Origin: Vitis vinifera
Taxonomy: Eukaryota; Streptophyta; Magnoliopsida; Vitales; Vitaceae
NCBI RefSeq assembly: GCF_030704535.1
Contig: NC_081822.1
Span: 9,603,001-9,667,000, forward strand
Length of the DNA: 64,000 bases
Direction of reading: 5' to 3'
Shown: piece after piece, positions 49,454-61,623 of the stretch
How positions within the stretch are numbered: position 1 is the first letter of the stretch
How the letters are laid out: every line of letters starts with the position of its first letter
The notes under the pieces: generated by a model
Seen by the model: only the letters and a program-made list of their open reading frames with translations
The model's database searches: none
Told to the model about the DNA's origin: nothing
Made by a program: the position numbers and the translations under genes

Positions 49454-52079
49454 TCCCCACTTGTACCTCAAGAGATTATTTCAAAGTAGAATTGAATAGT
49501 GTCTTTTTCAGAGTAAAACTAAAGAAGCAGAAGGCAAAGAGGATGGACAAAGAGAGTTGGGCTGGGAGTGTTCAACAAGACAAACACATGGAATATGGAA
49601 TATAACCCAAGCATTTGAAAACATTGAAAATGAGCCATAGAGAGACATGTTGACCGGATATTAGCAGACTGCTAGCATATTATTCCTTAATCCAACGCAC
49701 GAGATTGAGAGAGGGAGAAATGGATTTTATTAGGAAGGGAGTAGAATAAAATAAGAGAATAATACAATCTTACATTTCCCGGAGAATCTAGAGCGCATCA
49801 GGCGCTGACCGGGGCTTCGAAAACCATTAAGAAATGATTTTAACATTTTCTTCTGACGTTATTATAAGGGGGCTTGTAAAGGGCTGATCAATGATCAATA
49901 AAGAAAGCTTGGGGGAGTGAGCATAAAAATAAACAAAGAATACAACATTATAAATGGGGTCGGAGAAAATAAAAACAAGGGAAGAGAACAAAGAGGAACC
50001 TATCGCCTCGACAGGGTCACGTCCACACCTCACGTGATGGAACCAAGTTGACGCCGAGGATTATGGTCCTCCCTCGTGGATTTCCACGCGCCTGTGGGGC
50101 TCCACACCTTTGTTTTAGCCTTGGAATATTTGGACACGGAGAGGGAATATTGGGGAGCTGGGTTTCTTTATAATCTGGACAAATGCTAGCCATTGAATTC
50201 AACCTTGGCCTTCCCTTTTTTCCAACTAATCCCACGCTCTTCCCTTCACGTTCTCATCACCCCCCCCTTCCCCAACCAGACTACTACAATTTTCTCCCTA
50301 GTTCTAAGTTTTTTTTCTTCTAATTAGGATAATTTTGCCATTGATTTTCCTATACTATACACCTTATATTTGATACTCATAAATTACTACGCAACAAATT
50401 TAGAATAAATAAAAATATTTGGAAAGAAAAAGAAAAACTGTTATGCTTTAGTTTTTTTGTCGTTATTTCATTCACAAATAGTAATAAAATATAGAAAATC
50501 CTTGTTTAGCTTTGATGGAGAAGAACTGAAGAATGGGGTAGTGAGGAAATGGGGAGATTGAAAGAGGGGATGGGAAAGCGCGTGGGAGGGAAACTGGGGA
50601 AATTAAAATGGGGTTGAGTAAGGTGGGGTCGGGTGCATGTGGGTCTGAAGCCCTAGTGTCGCCGGACACCCCAGCCATTCTGACACTTGCTTTCCTCCAT
50701 ATTCCTTCGCCTTCTCCTTCCTCATTTCTTCTTCTATATTTCTTTCCCACGTGTAAGCCTCCTTATTTATCCAATCCCTACGTGCTCATCTACACTTCAC
50801 ACTATGCCACATTCCTTGTTAATAAACAAAAAACAGGGTGAATAGATTAGAGCTGGCAATAAGGGTTCATTGTAATAGCTCGAATTTGACCCACCCACCC
50901 ACCCTATCAATGGGAGCCTCCAGCTAAATATCTTCATTTGAGGTCCCATTCATCTTGTCTTTTGACCCATCTCATTCTTTCACAAAATGTACGACGTGAT
51001 GCACGCCAACTTAGTCTAATCAATGAAGGAAGAAAATTAAAATCAGTGAGTTATCTTCATTGGAAAAGTATATGTATCATTGTTATTATAATTATTATTT
51101 TTTTTTTTATAAATGAATCCCAATAATGACAGCTCTAAATTAAATTAAATAACTATAGCTGTGTGACAAAGGTGATGGCGAGTGGCGACTTCATCAATAG
51201 GGTGCAACCCTTCAGAAAGAGGGAGAAGGTCACGGTGAAACATTTTACTGGCATAATAATATCAGTTCCTTTTACCCATTTCTCTAGGAGCAGGTGAAAA
51301 GTGGGATAAGAGTACATGGTTGCTGGTTGAGCCATCGCTACTGCTCAATCTACCTGACTTGCGCAGGCCTTACACAGGTTGTTGTGCCTTAACGTCCAAA
51401 GTTCTAACAACGTTGCCAGATGTCGCCGCATGGAAGGACCACGTGGACCCTCATTTGACCAATTTATTTTCTTATTAATTCTAAAAGGTCATGATATATA
51501 ACTTAGAGGATCGATTAATATCTTGATCCATAAGAGGAAATATGGCAGCTAATAACATCATCAAAAAACATATGAGAGAAGTAGAACAATCCAGAGCGAA
51601 ACAATTATTTTAAAAATAAAAATAAAAATTTAAATTGTGAAAATATGAAATGGTCCAAAATGGAGGAATTTTTTTGTTTCAAAATGGTGGAATGGATGAT
51701 AGGAGAGAGAAAGCGTGGAGGTTGCCACGGAGAAGCTGGAGTGGTGGCAGGGGAGCATGGGAGAGAGCAATAAAGGAAGGTTTGAACAGGGATATTTTGG
51801 CCTGCACTCAAACCTGGTTCATGAAAAAAAATGGGAATATTCTAATTGAGGGAAAGGGAAGAAGAAAAATAAAAATGTGAAAAGAAACAAAAAGAGAAGG
51901 AATTGAAAAGGGTCGCGATCTATTGACGTAGAGATTGGGAGGGGTGGGGTGAGAGAGAGACTGAATTCCCGTTCCAATATTCCATTGAACAGTACTACTC
52001 TATTTGTTTTCTCGAATTCCAACCATTCCCTGCAAATCCACCATTATATCACTGCACCTTCCCCCTTTTCATTCTCCAT

Positions 52080-52086
52080 TATAAAC
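52080..52086 (+). promoter_or_regulatory. Probable TATA box of KAN4
   Basis: TATAAAC in CCATTATAAACATAAGG, followed by a long CT-rich leader. A start near 52,110 would give a leader of about 555 nt. Confidence 0.45.
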
Positions 52087-52293
52087 ATAAGGAAAACGGA
52101 CACCTCTCTCTTTCTCTTTTTCTCTCTTTCTCTCTCTCAGGAAAGCTCTCTGATCCCTCTGCATCCTTAAATACTCAACTTCCCCTTTTCACTAACTTTT
52201 CCTTCAAAGCTTCGTCCCCAGAAAACTCTGTTAACTTCTTTTTCCTGCATTTTTTTTTATCTGACTACGAGTCTCTGCAATTTCCTTACCTCT

Positions 52294-52585
52294 ATGTATG
52301 CATTTCCTCTTGTTTCCTATCAACCCTAGAGGCATCCCTACTAAAAAGCCTGTCTTCTCTCTCTGTCTAGGTCTCTCTCTCTGCCCCCCCCCCCCCTCTC
52401 TCTCTCTCTCTCAACACCCATGCAGTGCAAATCATAAGCCACTCATGATATAATCACTAGTCACGATTCAAAACTCAAAAAGCCATTCCTTTTCACCTCT
52501 TCTCATATCCTTCAGAGTTTCATCCCATTTCTTTCTTTCTATCTTTTCTTTTCCTTCTTTGTCTTCAGCCTCTATGTATCCCTAG
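52294..52585 (+). promoter_or_regulatory. Cluster of four short upstream ORFs in the KAN4 leader
   Basis: ATGs at 52294 (11 residues, MYAFPLVSYQP), 52420 (5 residues), 52445 (2 residues) and 52574 (3 residues) each hit a stop before the main start at 52665. They lie in the unspliced leader inferred from the TATA position. They are not in the mRNA if transcription starts later or the leader is spliced. Confidence 0.4.
52384..52412 (+). repeat. C13 homopolymer and (TC)n tract in the KAN4 leader
   Basis: Thirteen C (52384-52396) are followed by about eight TC repeats. Such CT tracts are common in plant leaders. Confidence 0.85.
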
Positions 52586-52664
52586 TGGAGTTGATTCATC
52601 CTTCACTTCTTCTTTGATTAGAAACCCAGTGGGTCTTTGACTAGACTACTTCCCCACGATTCTT

Positions 52665-55316
52665 ATGTTCTTTAGCTCAAACCCTATAATGGGAACCACA
52701 TCACCCTTGCCTGATCTCTCCTTGCAGATCAGCCCCCCATCCATTTCAGATTGTGAGGTGAAGGAAGTGGGCTATGACGGTTTCATGAAGAAATCATTCT
52801 ACAGTGACAGGAGCTCAGCCACTGATTCCGGAAGCAGCGGAAGTGACTTAAGCCATGAAAACGGATTCTTCAGCCCAGAGAGTGGTTTTAATCGTGGACC
52901 TGTTGAGCCCATGTTGAGCTTAGGTTTAGAGATGGCAGCTCTAAATCCTCCACCCCTAGAACTACCAAGAAACCTTCATCATAACCACCACAACCACCAA
53001 CCTCAAATCTACGGGCGTGAGTTCAAGAGAAATTCAAGAATGATGAATGGCAGCAAAAGAAGCATCAGAGCTCCTAGAATGAGATGGACTACAACCCTCC
53101 ATGCCCATTTCGTCCATGCAGTCCAGCTTCTTGGCGGCCATGAGAGTATGTCAAAAACAAACTCAAGATTGTTTTCACATTTATATCTTAATTTTGTATT
53201 GATTTTGAGTTATTTTCTTATACAAATACAAATTAAGGCTGAAATCTATTCGTTTATCATGGCTTAACTGGGCTCCACTATCTTTCTCCTGGTAAAATGT
53301 CACAGGAGCAACACCAAAATCAGTCTTAGAGTTGATGAATGTGAAAGATCTAACTTTAGCTCACGTGAAGAGTCACTTGCAGGTGAGAATACTGACTTCA
53401 TTCTCCGTTGCTTTGAACTTAGGGGGCGACACCAGGGCTGTTTTTGCACCTTTATCATATACTATAAGTATAGTGCAATGATTCATATGTAGTGGGGAGT
53501 GGAGAACAAAGGGTAAGGACAAAAGGGCATCTAGAGGGTAATCTTAGAAGTGTGGACTTTATCTAAAATTTTCCTGTGGGTGTTCATGCAGATGTATAGA
53601 ACAGTGAAGAGCACTGACAAAGGAACAGGTAATTAGAATGTCTCTAGCCTTCAATGACCCCATCCCTATTTCTCTTCTATTATTCTCTTTGTTTGAAAGC
53701 TTGGTGATCAAATGGTGACAGATCTTGTATCATTCGGTATACTGTTCACCAACTAAAACAAAAATGCTTGAGATTGGACTGACTTTATTCCATGTGAATT
53801 ATTTGCTGGGTGTCTGATAAAGCAAGAGCAATGGCTCTCTGCATTGCAGGTCAAGGGCAAACAGATATGGGTTTGAACCAAAGGACAGGGATCGGTCAAG
53901 TGGAGCTAGGAGGATTATCTTGTGATAAAGCTGATGCCACCCCTTCTTTTTCTTCCAATACACCTCAACCTTCAACACCGCAAAAAATCTCACGGTGAGT
54001 GCATCTCCATCCTCGCCTCCCCACTCTTTTTTACTTCTTGCCTTCCATCTCATCCTACACATCGTCACTGCGACATACTGATAATTGGAAGCATTAAATC
54101 AATGAAATATGGAAAACAAGCATATACTCAAAATGCCTAGACGCTGGAGTTTTCTAGTCTTTGTTCATGCTGTAGAGAATAGTACCGATTTATTTGGGAA
54201 AAACAAAAAGAAAAGAAAAACAAATTTCAGCACATTGATTTTGACGAACATGGTGTTTGAAGTTAGACTGGTGATTTTACGTTTGCGCTTACAGAAAACA
54301 ACTTTTACCCCCTCCTTTTTGCTTTTCTTCAGCCTTTTCCCTCACCACCCCACAACCCTTCTCCCCCCCACCCCACCTTCTAAGAACAATTAAAAAGTGT
54401 CCCCAACCGGACCTCCGTTGGATTGTGAATGTACAGATCCCGAGATAGACTAGAAGTCAAGGACTTGGCTCAAATCACAATGCAGTTGCAAGGCAAGGGA
54501 TGCGATAATGTAGGCTTGTGCCTAGTTTAACTAGTATTTAATGTTCCTGGATGGCTGGATTACTTTGCTGACTTCATTCACGGACGGCTACGGATACCCT
54601 ATCAAAAAGAGGATGACTTGGTCTGTGTGACCAAATTTAAGTTTTGAACACTGATCCGACCACTCCATTTATATTAGCTTGGATATTTGAAAGCATACAC
54701 GCTCATTTAAATGCAATGCTCATTTATGTCGTATTAAATTGGATAAGACAGACTTTATTTAGAAACTATAGCATTTTGATGAATATTTGCTAACAGCTAC
54801 CATTATTCCTGACTGAAATTAACTCCAACTTTACCTACCACTGAAAGTTTCAAATAAGGGTTTGCAAAGTTACTCTTGTTTCAATAACTTCAATTTTGTT
54901 GTACTCTAATCTTGTTCTCTCGTTAACTTGGGGATCAGATCTTCGTGGTCATTATCAATGGAGACAAACGATGAAGGCCGCCTCAGTCATGAAAATGGGC
55001 TAAAATATTCTCATCTCATGGCAAATGACACCAAGGTATGCTTGTGTCACCAAACAAAATCAAACATGTTGAAACAATTTAGGCAAATTGTTAGCTTCCT
55101 CATAATTAATAATCTGGTTTGCTTATCATCCTTTCATAGATGGAAGGACATAAGGTTGCCCTCCATGTGGCTGAAGGACCAAAAGAGAGGGTGGATTCTA
55201 GCGCCTTGTCACCTTCGGATATGTTGCTTAATCTCGAGTTCACCCTTGGAAGACCAAGTTGGCAAATAGACTACGCGGATCAATCTCCGAATGAGCTAGC
55301 TCTTCTCAAGTGTTAA
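52665..55316 (+). CDS. KAN4: KANADI-type GARP transcription factor, KAN4/ATS-like
   Basis: KANADI proteins repress transcription and set abaxial organ polarity; KAN4/ATS acts in ovule integument and hence seed coat. Six exons: 52665-53145, 53306-53382, 53592-53628, 53850-53994, 54939-55035 and 55140-55316. They encode 337 residues with all phases closing. The N-terminal region has the KAN4-like block LPDLSLQISPPS and a Ser-rich stretch ending GSDLSHENGFF; QPQIYGREFKR follows. The GARP domain (about 134-200) runs from RSIRAPRMRWTTTLHAHFVHA across exons 1-3 through TPKSVLELMNVKDLTLAHVK to MYRTVKSTDKG. The HAHF sequence and the C-terminal FTLGRPSW, ending in LLKC, point to KAN4 rather than KAN1-3. 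ATG 52665 is the first in frame; M9 (52689) is possible. CT-rich DNA and short upstream ORFs precede it. Confidence 0.93.
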
Positions 55317-58300
55317 GTATTATGAATTTCATAGATAATGTGTTTTCAGAGAGAGAAAATCTCTAGTATGCATGAAATCTGTTCTCGAAATTTTGTCCTG
55401 AGTAAGTAAAAAAAGGGAAAAAAGAGAAGGGAATTCATTAATGGCCATAACCCTCTCATTTGAATCATTCCTAGGAGTGTAGGAGTTCCAAGGCATCCTT
55501 AACCCATTGGTCCAATATTTCCTCCTAGGCTCGAACGGACCTAAGGGTCATGGCAATTAATTTTTTCATGGCCAGTACTGGGGCCATGGGGTACCCATCA
55601 ATGGGAACCCGGTGTGAAGTATTTGTGGCTGCGTCTTGTCAATCATTTTTCCCTTGGTTTGAAAGTCAAGCTGGTATTTATATCACCTGCCTCCTCATCA
55701 TATCTGACCATGAGTTTGGTCCAAAAGCACTAGATGGTCTTGAGAGTTGAGGCCATCGCAATTCAAAGAAAATAAAAAATAAACAAATAACATGGGCATA
55801 TCTACTGGCATTGATTTATATGAAATAACAATTGAAATTAAATGTCGTTATATTGCAAGATCTTGATACATCAGTGTCAGTTTCTTCCCAACATCATTAC
55901 CTCTCAACAAGGGTCAAAATATCCCAGGATCTACTACCAGATCTCGTGACCATTTTGTGTTTTCAATCTTCAAATGATGGATTCTGAATGCCATGCTTGG
56001 CATGTACTGATGCTATTGGACTCTATCGAAATAATTTTGAGTCTAGAGATTTCCTCATTACACGTACGCTCGAGCATTAAATCTGCTTTCTACCGTATTC
56101 TCCATGAAAATTTGAATAGGCATGCATAGTTGGCCACTTTGCAACAATGCAATTAATGCGATTTACAACTTGAAAAATAATGGCGGTTCGTGGAATGGTT
56201 CTTATTTCCAAGGGACATCAGCACGAGAGGCTTCAATTCAAAGGCATCCCCATGATAGCAACTCGGGAACGGTCAAGTTGAATCTCAACCTTTAAAACCA
56301 TAATGGATGCAGGTGAGTTGAGCGGTCCGGATTTGGGAAGGGCAATCAGTCGATAGAGAGGCAGGGCAAGGTGGCCCATCTGGTCTCCGATGGAGACCAA
56401 GGATGTTTCTAATGCGCTGAATGTGTACGTATTCTCTTTTTCCAGGCGGGCCAAAAGGGCAGGGCTAAAAAATCCATCTGAAGTGTTGGGTCCAAGAGCG
56501 TCCTCTAGCTGGGGACAGAGGGGTGGTTTTGCAGTTTGGTAATGCAGCAAAGGTGCAGAAAGTTAAGAGTGATTGGTCCATCATCATTATGATTTGTCGC
56601 TTGTCCGGAGAAAGTCCACCAACAGATAATTGAAGCGCGAAAAGGGTTTTGACAAATTAGGATCCTCAGAATTTTAGGTACTCCCTACCACTTTCAGGCT
56701 CCTCATCATTCTAAAGATTCTGGACAAATGTCCCTTCCATCTCACTATCCATTTCCCACTACAAATGCTTGGGCCACTTTTCATCTTTCTTTGTACAATC
56801 TTACGTTATTCTAGGCTTTTCTTCTAGTGCTTAAACCCCTTTTGGAATTGACTAATGCCATTTTTTTCATTTCATTTTGTTGTATTATCATTACTTAGAT
56901 CTCCCACATCTCTGATAGCCCGTCATGAGTAGTCCAGCTTTCTGATTGAATAATCAGGCTGTCTTTCTCGCCGTGATGATGTTAGAACATGAGTTTGCCA
57001 TGGGTCACAGTACAGCTTATGATGCCTTGTTCCACCGACATCCTCCACCATATATTTTCCTATTGTTTTCCCTTTTCTTTGTTTTTTAAGATGATGGATC
57101 TCCATCCCAATTTCTAAGTCAGTTCCTACGTTCTTCCGATAATTTTCTGCTTAATTTGCTGTTTGAGTTGCATTTTCAAGAGTTCCAATTTGATTGGAGG
57201 TTGAGCTTTTTTCTTTTCGATTTTTGAATGACTGGAAGCCTTTACTAAAATCAATTGCTTTGATTTTTCTCTTTCCAAAACCTCCCTTTCTCAACCAAGC
57301 ATTTGAAAGAAAAAGTTCATTAGTACTCTAATTACTCTAGTTCTCCGTACTGAATCCGAATTTATTGGAATCCATTAGTTGACTCATCATAGAACTTGTT
57401 GTGGGATAAGACTGCAATGTGGCCATCTTATGTCTTTTGTTACCGTGTAATTATGCGGAGGGCCTTTCAAATATAACTTCATTGGCCTTGTATTTGTGCG
57501 ATGCGGCATGGGCTATGGATAAACATAACAAAACCAAAAATCACTATGATTGTGTTACATAAATGCGATTGTCCTATGCTTAGTTAGTGGTGCTAAAGCC
57601 CTTCCCTATGTGGCCAAAAAATTGAAATATGTTTTATATAACTATCTATTTGGCTTGCCATATAGGGGTGAAGTTAGGAGTTAAATTGATGTTTGGAAGG
57701 GAAGGGTACTTTGGATGGGGTCGTGTCTCACTTAAGATGGTAGGATTGGATATCTTCTGTATATATGTACATGACATAATTCACTATGTTTTAAGTATAT
57801 ATAATATTAATTCAACACGCCCATATAAAGTAGCAAGTCTTCAAAATTACCAAAATTGATGATGATGATGATAATCATACAATAAGGACAAGTTGTCTCC
57901 ACTCATTACTTTGACAGCTGTCTTGAAAAATCACCAGACTCATCTAACATGCAATCAAAAGATTCAAAACACAAAAATAAGAAAAATCACTAGAGTGTAG
58001 GAGGACCCATGAACCAAAACAAACATTTTGTGTTTTATATATATTCAAAACTTTGGAAGACAGAATGGAACAAAAATTTGGGAGCCGACCATAGATCAAC
58101 AACATTCTTTATCAGTTAAGCGCCAGCTCTACTTGTAACATTTGTTAGCAGATATGGCAAACATGTATGGGCTTTGAAAGTTTGAAACCGAATAGAAATT
58201 TTGAATATACCTCTGAGTAATGGACCCTGCAATAATGCCCACTATTCATTTCATTCTTTTAAGTTGTCAAATTCAGCTAGCAGCTTAAATCTTGGACCAT

Positions 58301-58426
58301 CTCCTCCAGGTCGATCGTGGGCCTTCACCAACACCATCTTCAAATATTTTGTTTTGAGTTGAATAATTTTTGAAATGATTTCTGGGAAAAATTTGCAATC
58401 AGCCCAGCCCCTCTTGTTCACGTCAT
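55317..58426. other. Gene-free stretch downstream of KAN4
   Basis: After the KAN4 3' region there are two moderate-GC patches. One at 55,550-55,750 (plus) has a 66-residue frame from an ATG. One at 56,233-56,550 (minus) is open for 105 codons but begins at TTG, and its first ATG is internal. I recognise no domain in either. The rest is AT-rich, including a GATGATGAT run at about 57,858-57,872. Confidence 0.4.
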
Positions 58427-58696
58427 GAAAGTATAAAAAAAAGAAAAAAAAGAAAAGAAAATATTTTGTGCATTTTTTTACTATTAAAAATATAAAAGAA
58501 AATCACACATAATTTAAATTAGTTAAAAACTTATATATATTTAAATTATTTAATCTTTAAATAAAAAAATCAAAATAAATTCAAAGGAATTTGAGCTAAC
58601 ATTAAAAATAATTTATTGTTTTTAAATTAATTAATTAATTTTTTATATTTTTCTTTTAAACTTTCCTTAAAGCTTTTCTAAGAACCAAACATTACT
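58427..58696. mobile_element. Truncated copy C of the MITE family
   Basis: The right end AGAACCAAACATTACTA and interior phrases TAATTTAAATTAGTTAAAAACTTA and TTTAAATTATTTAATCTTTA match copies A and B. The left inverted repeat is missing or too diverged, so this is a degraded copy. Confidence 0.55.
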
Positions 58697-59300
58697 AAGT
58701 GTTCAGGGAGCAACTCAAGACCCTAACCATGATCATACAGTTTTTAAGTTTGTGATTCAAGATGGCAGACACCAAATTGGCCAAATAAATTAAACCCAGT
58801 CAACATGGCCTTTAGTGGTGGCCGTGGATTCATCACCATGAATCATATTAGCGGCAGTCAAAGGGCCACGGGCGACGGGCCACCACCAGCAAAACACTTT
58901 CCTGTGGAACGCATTTTAAAGTATCCCTTATGTACTGTGAACAGATTGAATGCGAAAAAGTAGTTCTTCTTTGATTCACCAAGACACCGATTTCTTTTTA
59001 ACCATACGTGTAAGACTAATGGCTGAGCTGGACATGTTTCCGGATATTGTCCAGGGCACTAGATATGCACTCATGGCTTGAATGAATCAATGATGCATCC
59101 AGGTTTCTACAGCAACTTTTATGCAGTACAGATGATGCATTATATTATAAACCATGGACTTGGAGCACTATGCCTTTGAAAGGTGGCAAAGTGGCATGAT
59201 CTGTACTTCATAATTAACTGATGCTCGACAACCAGATTTCACTACACAAGAAAACACCTCAAGCATATAACGAATCTATAAACCTAATAAATATATGTAG

Positions 59301-59396
59301 AGTCAACTTATATATGAGTCCCTTTATCATATTTCTTTGTCATACCTAAAATGTTAGTGGCGTGTAAGCATATATACATACACGAAAGAGTTGACT
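59301..59396. promoter_or_regulatory. Pair of W-boxes in the CYP82 promoter
   Basis: AGTCAA at 59301-59306 (TTGACT on the minus strand) and TTGACT at 59391-59396 face each other about 450-540 bp upstream of the inferred start. W-boxes bind WRKY factors in defence responses; function here is inference. Confidence 0.4.
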
Positions 59397-59813
59397 TATC
59401 TCATCCCTCTGTCATTGGTAATATATATGAGGTCAATCTCAACATCATAGGCGTCCAAGTAGCTTCCTGCTACTCAAGATAAGACGAAACAGACAAAGCA
59501 TGCTTTACATAAATGGAGAGCTATCGAGTTTCTTCCACCAACCGCTATAATGTAGGGAGGAACAAAATCTATGGTCAGAGAAATTTTAATGATGGTGGCT
59601 AGATAATTCTTTTATTTAATTTGGCATGGCATGGATTTTTAAGATAGAACTGAATAAGCAACTGGCCTGTAGTATATATCCGTCATATGTAACCATAGTG
59701 ATATAAATAAGTAGACAAGGGCAATGCAAACCATGCCCCTTTACCAAACCGTGAGGCTAGCTTTTGGTGTGCGGCATGCTGTCTATTAGGTTTACCTACT
59801 GTTGGAATGGGCT

Positions 59814-59820
59814 TATAAAT
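59814..59820 (+). promoter_or_regulatory. TATA box of the CYP82 gene
   Basis: A canonical TATAAAT in GGGCTTATAAATTAAC. A start site about 30 bp downstream falls near 59845. This is beyond an in-frame ATG at 59825 and about 10 bp before the ATG at 59855, so it decides the start codon. Confidence 0.65.
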
Positions 59821-59854
59821 TAACATGCATGCCTGTTCGTCACGGCCATCAACA

Positions 59855-61623
59855 ATGGATCCTGCTCTACATTTGCCTGCATTTTTTGTGTTTCTTTCTT
59901 TAATCTATGTCTTCTATGCAATGCTTGGAAGGAAAAAGATAATAAAAAGTAGTAAGAGCAGGGACGCTCCCGAACCAGGTGGTGCATGGCCAATTATTGG
60001 CCACCTCCATCTACTAGGAGGAGGTGATCAGCTTCTTTACCGTACACTTGGAGCCATGGCTGATAAGTATGGTCCGGCATTCAATATCCGCCTCGGCAGT
60101 CGCCGTGCTTTTGTGGTGAGTAGTTGGGAAGTAGCGAAGGAATGCTTCACCATTAATGACAAAGCACTTGCTACGCGTCCCACTACAGTAGCCGCAAAGC
60201 ACATGGGCTACAACTATGCGGTATTTGGTTTTGCACCCTACAGCCCTTTCTGGCGTGAGATGCGGAAGATTGCAACACTTGAACTTCTTTCAAATCGTCG
60301 GCTTGAGATTCTAAAGCATGTTCGAACTTCAGAAGTTGACATGGGGATTAGGGAACTGTACGGTTTGTGGGTCAAAAACAGCTCCCGTCCATTGCTTGTT
60401 GAACTTAATCGATGGTTGGAAGATATGACACTTAACGTGATTGTTAGAATGGTGGCTGGAAAAAGATACTTTGGTGCTGCCGCTGCCTCCGACAGCAGTG
60501 AGGCAAGACGGTGCCAGAAAGCAATTAGCCAATTCTTTCGTCTAATCGGCATTTTTGTGGTTTCAGATGCACTTCCATTTCTATGGTGGCTGGATTTGCA
60601 GGGGCATGAGAGGGCAATGAAGACGACGGCCAAAGAATTGGATTCCATACTTGAAGGCTGGCTTGAGGAGCATCGCCAAAGAAGAGTTTCTAGTCTGATC
60701 AAGGCCGAGGGTGAGCAAGACTTCATTGACGTCATGTTGTCCCTTCAGGAGGAAGGGCGCCTCTCTGGTTTTCAGTATGATTCCGAAACAAGCATCAAGT
60801 CCACTTGCCTGGTATGCTTTTAACACCCAAACCATGAATACGGAGTAGAATTTGTGAAAAATTGAGGACTAATGCTGTTGCTTGGGCACAGAAGTTAGCT
60901 TTTTCAAATTGATCTCTACAATAATAACACCCAATTTTGTATTAGAAGAAAAAGAAACCATACTGGATATCTTTGAATATAATGGTGGCTACGCAGGCAC
61001 TAATCCTAGGTGGCAGTGACACCACAGCAGGCACACTGACGTGGGCCATTTCTTTACTCCTGAACAATCGCCACGCCTTGAAAAAGGCACAAGAAGAACT
61101 AGATCTGTGTGTTGGCATGGAAAGGCAAGTGGAAGAGTCAGACGTTAAAAACCTTGTGTATCTTCAAGCAATCATCAAGGAGACCCTTCGCCTCTACCCA
61201 GCAGGTCCCCTACTAGGACCCCGAGAGGCGTTGGACGATTGCACAGTCGCTGGCTACAATGTCCCTGCTGGCACTCGCTTAATAGTGAACATATGGAAGC
61301 TTCAAAGGGATCCAAGTGTTTGGACAAATCCTTGTGCTTTCCAACCGGAGAGATTTCTCAATGCTCATGCTGATGTTGATGTTAAAGGCCAACAATTTGA
61401 ACTGATGCCTTTTGGGTCTGGCAGAAGATCGTGCCCTGGAGTTTCATTTGCACTCCAAGTCCTGCACTTGACCCTCGCACGACTCCTTCATGCATTTGAA
61501 TTGTCAACGCCAGTGGATCAGCCGGTCGACATGACTGAGAGCTCGGGTTTAACCATTCCAAAAGCAACCCCATTAGAGGTCCTCTTGACTCCACGCCTGA
61601 ACTCCAAGCTCTATGCTTTTTAA
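59855..61623 (+). CDS. Cytochrome P450, CYP82 family
   Basis: A microsomal haem-thiolate monooxygenase of the CYP82 family, whose members oxidise phenolics, terpenoids or alkaloids; the substrate is unknown. Two exons, 59855-60811 and 60997-61623, with a phase-0 intron, give 527 residues, the usual family length. Residues about 5-24 are the ER anchor, followed by a basic stretch and the hinge PEPGGAWPIIGH. The intron falls directly before ALILGGSDTT, the family position. The I-helix oxygen-binding motif is GGSDTTAG (324-331), the K-helix ExxR is ETLR (E381, R384), then FQPERF and the haem loop FGSGRRSCPG with ligand C465. An ATG 30 bases upstream (MHACSSRPST) is in frame but lies before the inferred transcription start. 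All catalytic residues are intact, so the gene is likely functional. Confidence 0.95.

Larger units (their letters stand above)
46219..52079. other. Large intergenic region between TMEM147 and KAN4
   Basis: No gene is supported in nearly 6 kb. It contains a foldback at 46855-47083 and a G-quadruplex motif at 49427-49453, both listed separately. Positions 49,700-50,300 and 50,500-50,760 have higher GC. Their frames lack recognisable domains, and the region may be distal KAN4 regulatory DNA. Confidence 0.45.

Noticed and set aside
53799-54393. Several short frames within KAN4 introns 3 and 4
   Set aside because: They are overlaps or extensions of KAN4 exon 4 into intron sequence, or antisense shadows, with no independent support.
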